6,333 bases of DNA. Source: Gammaproteobacteria bacterium. GTDB taxonomy: Bacteria > Pseudomonadota > Gammaproteobacteria > SZUA-229. Shown here piece by piece: positions 1 to 5,628 of the stretch. The notes beneath the pieces are model-generated. The model ran no database searches. It was not told where the DNA came from and saw only the letters and a program-made list of their open reading frames with translations. A program made the translations under genes and the position numbers. How positions within the stretch are numbered: position 1 is the first letter of the stretch; the number at the start of each line of letters is the position of its first letter. Location: NCBI GenBank assembly GCA_027858635.1, contig JAQICG010000197.1, forward strand, positions 1-6,333. Reading direction: 5' to 3'.

Positions 1-578
1 ATGTAATCCTGTTCCAGGGCATTTTGTGGTGGCGGCAGGCTGGCACCCAGCGGATTAAATACCAGATTCAGCGTCAGTTGATCCTGCATGCCATAACCCA
101 GCTCGTTGAGTTTTTTTAAACCTTCTATGCTGTTTTCAAAAACATTTTTGCCGCGTTGCGCATTTACATTCTCTTCCTGATAACAGGGCAACGATGCGAC
201 TACTTCAACTTTGTTATCGGCCAGAAAATCCGCCAGCCATTCATAGCCCGGTTCTTCCAGAATGGTTAGATTGCAGCGATCAATCACATGCACATCGAGG
301 GCGCGTACTGCTGCCACCAGTTCACGAAAATGCGGGTTCATTTCCGGCGCACCGCCAGTCAGATCTAAAGTTTTAATCTTATGGTTTTTAATGAACTGGA
401 TAACGGTATTGATGGTTTCACTCGACATCAACTCGGTGCGCCTCGGGCTGGCATCAACATGACAATGCAGACACTGCTGATTGCACAGATAACCCAGATT
501 AACTTGCAGCGTTTCCAGAGCCGTTCGCTCGATAGCGGGGAAGTCTGTATCTTTCAGGTATTCAAGCGTATCTTTCAT
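1..578 (-). CDS. arsS: Radical SAM protein ArsS-like, arsenosugar biosynthesis (5' part only)
   Basis: N-terminal 192 residues of a radical SAM enzyme; the 3' end lies beyond the left edge, so the frame has no stop here. Seen: the [4Fe-4S]/SAM motif CNQQCLHC with Cys32, Cys36 and Cys39, the SAM-binding LDLTGGAPEMNP at 71-82, RCNLTIL at 101-107, and SLPCYQEENVNAQRG at 129-143. Together these match the ArsS family (radical SAM/Cys-rich protein, usually about 320-350 residues with a C-terminal Cys-rich domain, missing here). ArsS is proposed to act after ArsM, using the SAM deoxyadenosyl group to build dimethylarsinoyl nucleoside precursors of arsenosugars. The start is firm: a TGA codon lies immediately before the ATG at 578 and the next in-frame ATG (codon 51) would remove the cluster motif. 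A weak AGTGG lies 8 nt upstream. No ArsM or ars operon gene is visible, so the arsenic role is a family-based inference. Confidence 0.85.
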   Translation of the reverse strand, partial: MKDTLEYLKDTDFPAIERTALETLQVNLGYLCNQQCLHCHVDASPRRTELMSSETINTVIQFIKNHKIKTLDLTGGAPEMNPHFRELVAAVRALDVHVIDRCNLTILEEPGYEWLADFLADNKVEVVASLPCYQEENVNAQRGKNVFENSIEGLKKLNELGYGMQDQLTLNLVFNPLGASLPPPQNALEQDY

Positions 579-596
579 TCAAATAACCACTGAGCA

Positions 597-623
597 AGTA
601 TAAAAAAGGCTGACAGTCGTCAG
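597..623 (-). promoter_or_regulatory. Possible arsS promoter overlapping the terminator
   Basis: Only 24 nt separate the terminator T-run from the arsS start, so an arsS promoter would have to overlap the hairpin. On the minus strand the hexamer TATACT (602-597) matches 5 of 6 of the sigma-70 -10 box and begins inside the T-run. The best -35-like hexamer is CTGACG (623-618) with a short 15-nt spacer. This would start transcription near 590 and leave a leader of about 12 nt. It is a weak prediction; readthrough from the upstream gene is an alternative. Confidence 0.25.
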
Positions 624-629
624 CCTTTT
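602..629 (-). terminator. Rho-independent terminator after the SCP2-like gene
   Basis: A perfect 11-bp stem (604-614 pairing with 619-629, AAAAGGCTGAC / GTCAGCCTTTT) with the 4-nt loop 615-618. Read on the minus strand the stem ends in six consecutive T (607-602). It begins 30 nt after the stop codon of the SCP2-like gene and lies before arsS. The plus-strand copy also ends in TTTTCTTT, so it could work in both directions, but no plus-strand gene leads into it. Confidence 0.9.
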
Positions 630-659
630 CTTTGACCATAAACGGGTAGCCCTGTTCAA

Positions 660-1058
660 TCAGTTCACCTGAGTCATCAAGGCAAATGATTTAACAAAAG
701 CACCTGCCAGATCAGGGTCTTTGATCATGGTGGCATAATCACCTTTTTTGAATCGTATCTTGCGCGAGGTATAAGCCATTCCCAGCTTCATCAAGCCCGG
801 CGGCTTGGCGATAAGTGCGAGCCAGTTTTCCCGGCTTGCCCGGATGTCCCAATTTATAGCGCTCTCCGGCTGTTTATCCAAGGATGTAATATAACCATTT
901 TCAATGGTCATCACGAAGTTCGGTACATCCTCATCGTCAAAACCAAAAGCAACAACCGAATTAAAACCGGCCTTTTCTAATGTTGAGGTAATTTCATCAT
1001 TGCCGTTCCACGCATCCATGTAGGCCTGCGCCCATTCTTTGGAAAATAATTTTGCCAT
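660..1058 (-). CDS. Small SCP2-like (sterol carrier fold) protein
   Basis: A 132-residue protein resembling the SCP2 sterol-transfer fold, which in bacteria usually binds lipids or hydrophobic ligands or serves as an accessory domain. Seen: a short N-terminal helix (FSKEWAQAYMDAWNGN), the strand/turn IENGYI at 52-57, the WDIRASRENWLALI segment at 70-83, and KIRFKKGDYATMIK at 100-113 followed by a C-terminal helix rich in Ala and Phe. The order 'xxNGxI ... Dxxxxxsxexwxxl ... G...kikfkkGDyxxm' is typical of SCP2 proteins. There is no signal peptide or membrane segment, so it is probably cytoplasmic. The start is an ATG with AGGA 9 nt upstream. It has its own terminator 30 nt downstream and sits 243 nt after the rib operon, so it is probably a single-gene unit. 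Ligand and pathway cannot be told from the sequence. Confidence 0.75.
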   Translation of the reverse strand: MAKLFSKEWAQAYMDAWNGNDEITSTLEKAGFNSVVAFGFDDEDVPNFVMTIENGYITSLDKQPESAINWDIRASRENWLALIAKPPGLMKLGMAYTSRKIRFKKGDYATMIKDPDLAGAFVKSFALMTQVN

Positions 1059-1100
1059 TATCTAAAATCCTGCCTTACGGGCTGCCACCCGGTTATTTGT

Positions 1101-1135
1101 TACCTGAATCCGTAGCTTAACCACGGATTCAGGTA
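1101..1135. repeat. Perfect 13-bp inverted repeat in the 243-nt intergenic gap
   Basis: TACCTGAATCCGT (1101-1113) and its exact complement (1123-1135) flank a 9-nt spacer. In minus-strand RNA this gives a stable stem-loop 42 nt before the SCP2-like start codon and about 165 nt after the protease stop. No T-run follows on either side, so it is not a classic intrinsic terminator; it may be a 5'-leader hairpin, a 3'-end stabiliser of the upstream operon, or a protein site. The rest of the gap (1059-1301) is AT-rich, with an isolated TTGACA (1179-1174, minus strand) lacking a matching -10, and a 13-bp GATCTA/TAGATC palindrome at 1279-1291. Confidence 0.6.
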
Positions 1136-1301
1136 CTATTTAGCTTTATGAGTTTCCAACATTCGTTTCACCGTGTCAAAAAAATAGCCTACTCTTTAAA
1201 CAACAGGAATTAGACACAAACTCAGCATGGACTCTATAAAGCATCCTGTTAACCTGTTTTTTATTATTTAAAATCAACGATCTAATAGATCAAGCCAGTA
1301 A

Positions 1302-1946
1302 CTACTGTGCGCGTAGTATTAGCGCATTACCGGCCTGCTCAACTTTGAGCATGCCCAGAAAGGACATGCCCAGCAATATCGGGCCGGGATGTTTGCCATC
1401 AATCACCACCGCGTCTACGTTTCTGCGTTTGATCCGGCCCAGTGATACCGTTTTCAGACGCACACTATAGGCCTTAACAAAACCCGAAGCGGTGCTGACG
1501 GTTGTAGGCTTGCCTTCTGATTCATATCGTATACCGAGGCGTTTGGCCTGCGAGCCATTCATTGCTACTGAAGAGGCGCCGGTATCCAGAAGGAAGCGTA
1601 CGCTCTGCCCGTTTATACTGCCGACAGACAAGAACATGCCGCCTTCATTGGCAAATACTTTTTCTTCGATATTTTCAGGCACGGCGAAGTTTAAGGAGAT
1701 GGAAGAACCTAATGTGTAATCTTGCGCTTTCCCGTCAATTTCAAAAATGGCCCTGTTAGGATCAGCGGCAATCAGTTTTATCCCTTCGGGGCTGATTTCA
1801 CCGACCGATAATACCCGACGTTGGCCGTCAATCTGCGCGATCGCTTTTCCCGAAAATAGCGCCTGCACTTCAATAACGGGGCTCGCTAACACTAACGGAA
1901 TTTCCATCAGCAAGAGCGTTATCGCTAGGAGCAGTAAAGCCTTCAT
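1302..1946 (-). CDS. Exported retropepsin-like (clan AA) aspartic protease
   Basis: A 214-residue protein beginning with a hydrophobic signal sequence (residues 2-20, likely cleavage after LVLA at 21), so it is expected in the periplasm. Residues 103-214 form a single retropepsin-like lobe. FLLDTGASS carries the catalytic Asp121 with Thr122 and Gly123, and the hydrophobic LLGMSFLGML at 191-200 matches the second signature of this fold. One such lobe holds half an active site, so the enzyme should act as a dimer. Residues 22-82 form a separate small beta-rich segment (GKAIAQIDGQRRVLSVGE ... GIKLIAADPNRAIFEIDG) that recalls the homology-region fold of GspC/PilP-like proteins; that part is inference. 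The ATG overlaps the pgpA stop as ATGA, so translation is probably coupled and this is the last gene of the operon. Substrate unknown; closest general family is the bacterial TIGR02281-type aspartic protease. Confidence 0.82.
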   Translation of the reverse strand: MKALLLLAITLLLMEIPLVLASPVIEVQALFSGKAIAQIDGQRRVLSVGEISPEGIKLIAADPNRAIFEIDGKAQDYTLGSSISLNFAVPENIEEKVFANEGGMFLSVGSINGQSVRFLLDTGASSVAMNGSQAKRLGIRYESEGKPTTVSTASGFVKAYSVRLKTVSLGRIKRRNVDAVVIDGKHPGPILLGMSFLGMLKVEQAGNALILRAQ

Positions 1947-2458
1947 ACCTGAACAAACCCGTACCAGTATACCTGGAGCAATAACATCGAGACTAGTCCT
2001 GCGGCGACATCATCTATCATGATGCCAAAGCCGCCGGCGACATTTTTATCCAGCCATGAAATCGGCCAGGGTTTGAGCGCATCGAAAAATCTGAACAGAA
2101 TAAACCCTGCCAGTATCCACTGCCAGCCATCGGGCGCAGCAAACATGGTAATCAGAAACCCGGCCACCTCATCGATGACGATGCCGGGATGATCATGCAC
2201 GCCCAGTTTTCGCGCAGAATACGAACAGATCCAGATGCCCAGCACGGTTATCAACAGCGTTATCAGTCCATAGGTCAGCAATGGCAAATTCTGCATGAAC
2301 AAAAAAAGCGGTACCGCCACCAGTGTACCGGCAGTACCGGGGGCTTTGGGCGACAGACCGCTACCGAACCCTACAGCCACACACACGACTGGATCTTTCA
2401 GCGCCTTAAAATGAATGCGACTGACGGCTTGGGGCGGATGTTGTTCGGAGTCAGACAT
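1943..2458 (-). CDS. pgpA: Phosphatidylglycerophosphatase A
   Basis: A 171-residue inner-membrane phosphatase that removes the phosphate from phosphatidylglycerol-phosphate (EC 3.1.3.27), the last step to phosphatidylglycerol. Seen: GFGSGLSPKAPGT at 30-42, HDHPGIVIDEVAGF at 88-101, FRFFDALKPWPISWLDKN at 122-139 and GGFGIMIDDVAAG at 142-154, all closely like E. coli PgpA and of the same length. The acidic residues in IDE and IDD are the expected metal and catalytic ligands. Hydrophobic stretches near 43-56, 60-80, 98-106, 114-124 and 151-168 fit a multi-pass membrane protein. It overlaps thiL by 8 nt and the protease by 4 nt. The thiL-pgpA pair is a known gammaproteobacterial arrangement and does not imply shared chemistry. 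Confidence 0.96.
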   Translation of the reverse strand: MSDSEQHPPQAVSRIHFKALKDPVVCVAVGFGSGLSPKAPGTAGTLVAVPLFLFMQNLPLLTYGLITLLITVLGIWICSYSARKLGVHDHPGIVIDEVAGFLITMFAAPDGWQWILAGFILFRFFDALKPWPISWLDKNVAGGFGIMIDDVAAGLVSMLLLQVYWYGFVQV

Positions 2459-3434
2459 GAGAAAAATGCTGGTAACCTGTAGCGGTTAATTCCATTGATT
2501 CACCATTGCTGCTGATAACGGTTAATGCTTCTGATGAATCAATTTCACCAATGCACGTCAACAATAGGTCCATTGATTCCGCCAGCGAAAACAGCGCAGA
2601 TTCATTTTTTTCGGAAGTTACCATACACAACTCATAATCATCACCACCCGATAATATCATTCGGTTAAAGTCGAAACCATCAAGGTGCACCATGCATTCA
2701 CGAAACTCCGGGGACACCGGCAGGCGATCGAAATAGACCCTGGCGCCACAATGGCTGGCTTTTAGGATGTGCCCCAGATCAGCAATCAGGCCATCGGATA
2801 AATCGATGGCGCAGGCGCAATGTTCAGCGACACGTTGCGCAAATTCGACTCGAGGCATAGGCCGGTTCAATTTCTTTATGATGACGGTTCTGGTTTCGGG
2901 TGCTGGTAAATCAGGAACATCTAACAGCTTCAGAGCCAATGCAGCATCACCCAAGTTACCGGTAAGATAAATTTTATCACCCGGCTTCGCCGCATCACGC
3001 CGCATCGCCCTGCCCTGATCAACAAAGCCGGTCAACTGCACAGTAATAGTCAAAGGGCCCTGCGTGGTATCACCGCCGATCAGCTGCACATCATGGGCGT
3101 GTAAAGTTTGTTGAAAGCTTTTGGAAAATTTTTCCAGCCACTCAGGATCATTCTCCGGCAAGGTGATGGCCAGTGTCGCCCAGGCGGGCTCGGCACCCAT
3201 TGCCGCCAGATCGCTCAGATTCACGGCCAGTGATTTATAGCCAATATCTTCCGCTGAGGTGGCGACGGGAAAATGCACACCTGCGACCAGCGTATCAACG
3301 GTCATGACCAGTTGCTTGCCAGAAGGCGGATTAAGCAGTGCGCAATCATCACCAATACCCAGCGCAACATCGTCACGCTTGAAGTCATAGCTGAAATATT
3401 TTTGTATAAGACTGAATTCGGTAGTACCGGTCAT
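2451..3434 (-). CDS. thiL: Thiamine-monophosphate kinase
   Basis: A 327-residue cytoplasmic kinase converting thiamine phosphate to thiamine pyrophosphate with ATP (EC 2.7.4.16), the final step of cofactor synthesis. Length equals the family norm (E. coli about 325). Seen in order: TEFSLI at 5-10, GIGDDCA at 26-32, VDTLVAGVHF at 46-55, NLSDLAAMGA at 72-81, GGDTTQG at 120-126, TGNLGD at 158-163, AIDLSDGL at 209-216 and GGDDYELC at 263-270. The Asp-rich loops bind Mg-ATP and the GDD/GGDT/DLSDG set is diagnostic for ThiL within the PurM/AIR synthase-like fold. The ATG is preceded by GGAG 8 nt upstream, and 29 nt separate it from nusB. No TPP riboswitch is seen; expression probably follows the operon. 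Confidence 0.97.
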   Translation of the reverse strand: MTGTTEFSLIQKYFSYDFKRDDVALGIGDDCALLNPPSGKQLVMTVDTLVAGVHFPVATSAEDIGYKSLAVNLSDLAAMGAEPAWATLAITLPENDPEWLEKFSKSFQQTLHAHDVQLIGGDTTQGPLTITVQLTGFVDQGRAMRRDAAKPGDKIYLTGNLGDAALALKLLDVPDLPAPETRTVIIKKLNRPMPRVEFAQRVAEHCACAIDLSDGLIADLGHILKASHCGARVYFDRLPVSPEFRECMVHLDGFDFNRMILSGGDDYELCMVTSEKNESALFSLAESMDLLLTCIGEIDSSEALTVISSNGESMELTATGYQHFSHV

Positions 3435-3463
3435 GACACTACTCCATCGAAAAAATCAGGAAT

Positions 3464-3907
3464 TCAAAGCTGTGCGATTTCAGTGGCGCGCACTTCACGC
3501 GCCACCTTGTCCAGCACGGCATTGACAAAAGTATGACTTTTTACTGCACAAAATTTCTTTGTCAGATTCACTGCCTCATTCAGCACAACACGGTAAGGCA
3601 CATCCGGTCGCTTCATGAACTCGTAGCAGGCGAGGCGCAGTATGGCTCGCTCGACCTGATCAACCGAAGCAATCGCTCGCCCGGTATATTGTGCCAGCGT
3701 CTGATCAATGACTTCAATATGCTCTTCAACGCCATAAAACAGTTCCTTGAAATACTCCAAATCAACCTGCTCGGATTCGTCGTTTTCTAAAAACTGCTGC
3801 TCGATGCCTTTTACATCATCGCTGGTCATTTGCCACTGATAAATTGCCTGCATGGCAAATCGCCTTGCCTTACCTCTGGCTTTAGCAAGACTGGAATTTT
3901 GTGACAT
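3464..3907 (-). CDS. nusB: Transcription antitermination factor NusB
   Basis: A 147-residue all-helical RNA-binding protein that, with NusE (S10), binds boxA of rRNA leader transcripts and promotes antitermination. Seen: the Arg-rich N-terminal helix RGKARRFAMQAIYQWQ at 11-26, ERAILRLACYEF at 86-97, VVLNEAVNLTKKF at 107-119 and FVNAVLDKVA at 127-136, all standard NusB. E. coli NusB is 139 residues. I chose the ATG at 3907. The frame could also open at a TTG four codons earlier (3919), but that TTG has no Shine-Dalgarno sequence, whereas the ATG has GAG 9 nt upstream. It lies 66 nt after ribH, the usual gammaproteobacterial ribH-nusB neighbourhood. Confidence 0.95.
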   Translation of the reverse strand: MSQNSSLAKARGKARRFAMQAIYQWQMTSDDVKGIEQQFLENDESEQVDLEYFKELFYGVEEHIEVIDQTLAQYTGRAIASVDQVERAILRLACYEFMKRPDVPYRVVLNEAVNLTKKFCAVKSHTFVNAVLDKVAREVRATEIAQL

Positions 3908-3910
3908 GTT

Positions 3911-3938
3911 ATTACTCAATTTGTAAAAATGGAGTAAT
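3911..3938 (-). promoter_or_regulatory. Small inverted repeat covering the nusB ribosome-binding region
   Basis: ATTACTC (3911-3917) is complementary to GAGTAAT (3932-3938) with a 14-nt loop. In the minus-strand mRNA the downstream arm contains the only Shine-Dalgarno-like GAG and ends 3 nt before the nusB ATG. If it folds, it would partly hide the ribosome-binding site. The stem is short and AT-rich, so it may be chance. Confidence 0.25.
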
Positions 3939-3973
3939 TAAATAATCTTTCTGAAAATTCCAGTTCAATAGGG

Positions 3974-4444
3974 TTAACCCAGATTCTGAAACAGACTGAC
4001 CATTTCAATCGCGGAAGCGGCGGCTTCCGAACCTTTGTTACCGGCCTTGGTGCCCGCGCGTTCAATCGACTGCTCGATAGAGTCGGTGGTTAAAATACCG
4101 TTAATCACCGGTACGCCATGATCAAGCGCAACTGCTGACAGGCCCTTCGCCGATTCGTTGGCAACAATATCAAAATGGGGTGTGGCACCGCGTATAACAG
4201 CGCCCAGCGCGATGATGGCACTATACTTGCCGCTCTGCGCCAGATTCTGCACCACAACAGGCAGCTCAAATGCCCCGGGAACTTTGACCACTGTAATATG
4301 ATTTGCAGCAACACCGCTACGCTTGAGCGTATCAACCGCACCGGCCAGCAGGCTTTCGACAATGAAGCCGTTAAAGCGTGCACACACAATCGCAAATTCA
4401 CCTTTACTGTATTGCAAACTGCCCTCAATAATATTTTCGTTCAT
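3974..4444 (-). CDS. ribH: 6,7-dimethyl-8-ribityllumazine synthase
   Basis: A 156-residue enzyme condensing 3,4-dihydroxy-2-butanone 4-phosphate with 5-amino-6-ribitylaminouracil to form lumazine (EC 2.5.1.78), the penultimate riboflavin step; the family assembles as pentamers or 60-mer capsids. Seen: ARFN with Phe24 (ring-stacking position), GAFELP at 57-62, GAVIRGATPHFD at 81-92 with catalytic His90 (His88 in B. subtilis), NGILTTD at 115-121, and ERAGTKAGNKG at 128-138 with phosphate-binding Arg129 and Lys133. Length is normal. The ATG has AAGAG 8 nt upstream. Gap to ribBA is 50 nt and to nusB 66 nt. Its four-carbon substrate should come from RibB, whose gene just upstream is interrupted here. 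Confidence 0.97.
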   Translation of the reverse strand: MNENIIEGSLQYSKGEFAIVCARFNGFIVESLLAGAVDTLKRSGVAANHITVVKVPGAFELPVVVQNLAQSGKYSAIIALGAVIRGATPHFDIVANESAKGLSAVALDHGVPVINGILTTDSIEQSIERAGTKAGNKGSEAAASAIEMVSLFQNLG

Positions 4445-4494
4445 GATTTTTACTCTTATGTATTTATACTTTAGTATTTTTATGCAGCGCCGAT

Positions 4495-5502
4495 TTATTC
4501 GCCCTGCACTTCGCCGCTGATATATTCAACCACTTCAAGACCAAAACCACCTAAGCCATGGATTACTTTTGGCGCGGTCAGCAATCGCATTTTCTTCACG
4601 CCTATGTCCATCAATATCTGCGCGCCTACACCATCGGTGCGAATATCCGTCTTCGGCTTTTTACAGAATTCACCCGCCGCGAGATGGCGAGTCATCCACT
4701 GCAACATCATTTTATCTTCATCGCTATTTCTCATAATAACGACCACGCCCTCATCGGCATCAGCGACGCGTTTAATGGCATCATCCAGGGGCCAGCTTGT
4801 GGAGTGCGAAGACGCCATGATATCGACCAGCGTATCGACCATATGCACACGCACCAGCGTAGGTTTGTCGCCATCAATCTCGCCCTTAACCAGCGCGAAG
4901 TGAGTGACATTATCCAGCGTATTCTGGAAAGCCAGCAACCTGAATTTGCCATATTTAGTCGGGAAGTCTGTTTCCGCAACTCTTTCTATGGTTTTTTCGT
5001 TTTTAATTCGATAGCTGATCAGATCTTCGATGGTGCCGATTTTCAGATTATGTTCCTGGGCGAATTTTTCCAGATCCGGACGACGCGCCATGGTACCGTC
5101 TTCATTGAGAATTTCAACGATCACCGAACTCGGATCCAGACCTGCCATATGAGCCAGATCGCAGCCCGCTTCGGTGTGCCCGGCACGGCTCAGCACACCA
5201 CCGGGTTGCGCCATGAGCGGGAAAATATGACCCGGCTGCACGATATCCTCGGGGCCGGCATCGGCTTTTACCGCCGCCAGAACTGTAGCCGCACGGTCTG
5301 CCGCCGAGATGCCGGTGGTGACGCCCTCAGCCGCTTCAATGGAAACTGTAAAGTTAGTGCTTTGCATGACATCAGCACCTCCTACCATCAGCGGCAGACG
5401 TAATTGCTTGCAGCGCTTTTCGGTGAGCGTCAGACAGATCAAACCCCGTCCATAACGCGCCATGTAATTGATAGCAGCAGGGGTGACCGCACTGGCCGCC
5501 AT
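4495..5502 (-). CDS. ribBA: Open remainder of RibB(A) after the TAA
   Basis: If the TAA is real, the longest product that can still be made is about 335 residues from ATG 5502 (codon 35 of the full gene); a TTG two codons earlier (5508) also opens the frame. AAGGTG ends 8 nt before the ATG and could act as a ribosome-binding site, so reinitiation close to the stop is possible. Such a product lacks the first strand of the RibB domain and the DDEDRENEGD metal site, so it should not make dihydroxybutanone phosphate, while the degenerate cyclohydrolase-like half would be complete. Automatic annotation would probably report this shorter frame as RibB. Whether it is translated is unknown. Confidence 0.55.
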   Translation of the reverse strand: MAASAVTPAAINYMARYGRGLICLTLTEKRCKQLRLPLMVGGADVMQSTNFTVSIEAAEGVTTGISAADRAATVLAAVKADAGPEDIVQPGHIFPLMAQPGGVLSRAGHTEAGCDLAHMAGLDPSSVIVEILNEDGTMARRPDLEKFAQEHNLKIGTIEDLISYRIKNEKTIERVAETDFPTKYGKFRLLAFQNTLDNVTHFALVKGEIDGDKPTLVRVHMVDTLVDIMASSHSTSWPLDDAIKRVADADEGVVVIMRNSDEDKMMLQWMTRHLAAGEFCKKPKTDIRTDGVGAQILMDIGVKKMRLLTAPKVIHGLGGFGLEVVEYISGEVQGE

Positions 5503-5520
5503 TAACAAATCACCTTCGTT

Positions 5521-5523
5521 TTA
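5521..5523 (-). other. Premature TAA at the RibB catalytic Glu codon
   Basis: On the minus strand the codons read CGC TAA AAC GAA GGT GAT, that is Arg-stop-Asn-Glu-Gly-Asp. A single T-to-G change at the first base would give GAA (Glu) and restore the invariant family motif. Neighbouring genes such as ribH and the 3' end of this gene itself use TAA as a normal stop, so a general reassignment of TAA to Glu is ruled out. Confidence 0.9.
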
Positions 5524-5628
5524 GCGATCCTCATCGTCCATGACAATGACCATTTTACCCTGACGGATATCTTCAATAATTTCTTCTGTAGTATTAAGAT
5601 TCATATAATAAATAATCGGTGTTATTAA

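Larger units (their letters stand above)
4495..5604 (-). pseudogene. ribBA: ribBA-type gene interrupted by one in-frame TAA
   Basis: Full frame of 369 codons plus stop, starting at ATG 5604, 24 nt after ribE, and matching RibB/RibBA from its first residues (MNLNTTEEIIEDIRQGKM). RibB (EC 4.1.99.12) turns ribulose 5-phosphate into 3,4-dihydroxy-2-butanone 4-phosphate and formate. Codons 23-32 read DDEDR-stop-NEGD, where the family has DDEDRENEGD; the TAA replaces a metal-binding, catalytic Glu (Glu38 in E. coli RibB). Everything after is clean: TVSIEAAEGVTTG, RAGHTEAG (140-147) with the conserved HTE, and EDGTMARRPD. From about residue 205 a GTP cyclohydrolase II-like domain follows, but without the three zinc cysteines and the Arg-Glu-Gly-Arg active-site motif, so it is degenerate. 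No second stop or frameshift is present, which suggests a very recent mutation or a sequencing/assembly error. An FMN riboswitch is not seen. Confidence 0.85.

Noticed and set aside
1174..1179. A perfect TTGACA on the minus strand as a promoter for the SCP2-like gene.
   Set aside because: No acceptable -10 hexamer occurs 15-19 nt downstream; the nearest AT-rich match (CATAAA) is 23 nt away.
1176..1244. A 22-codon minus-strand frame with AGG 8 nt before its ATG in the 1059-1301 gap.
   Set aside because: It is short, has no recognisable features and is expected by chance in AT-rich intergenic DNA.
1202..1262. AACAGGA...TCCTGTT inverted repeat followed by T-run on the plus strand as a terminator.
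   Set aside because: The arms are 7 bp with a 35-nt loop, and no plus-strand gene precedes it.
1747..2482. Plus-strand frames of 91 and 97 codons opposite the protease and pgpA.
   Set aside because: They are antisense to genes with clear family motifs; composition and lack of motifs mark them as shadows.
4558..5403. A 281-codon open frame on the plus strand opposite ribBA.
   Set aside because: It lies wholly antisense to a strongly recognisable gene, is rich in His/Arg/Phe/Gln as expected for a shadow frame, and has no recognisable domain.
5521..5523. General reassignment of TAA to glutamate.
   Set aside because: TAA ends ribH and this gene itself at the expected family lengths, so it functions as a normal stop in this genome.
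5605..5628. FMN riboswitch before ribBA.
   Set aside because: The gap is only 24 nt and lacks any of the conserved RFN element; none is seen elsewhere in the window.
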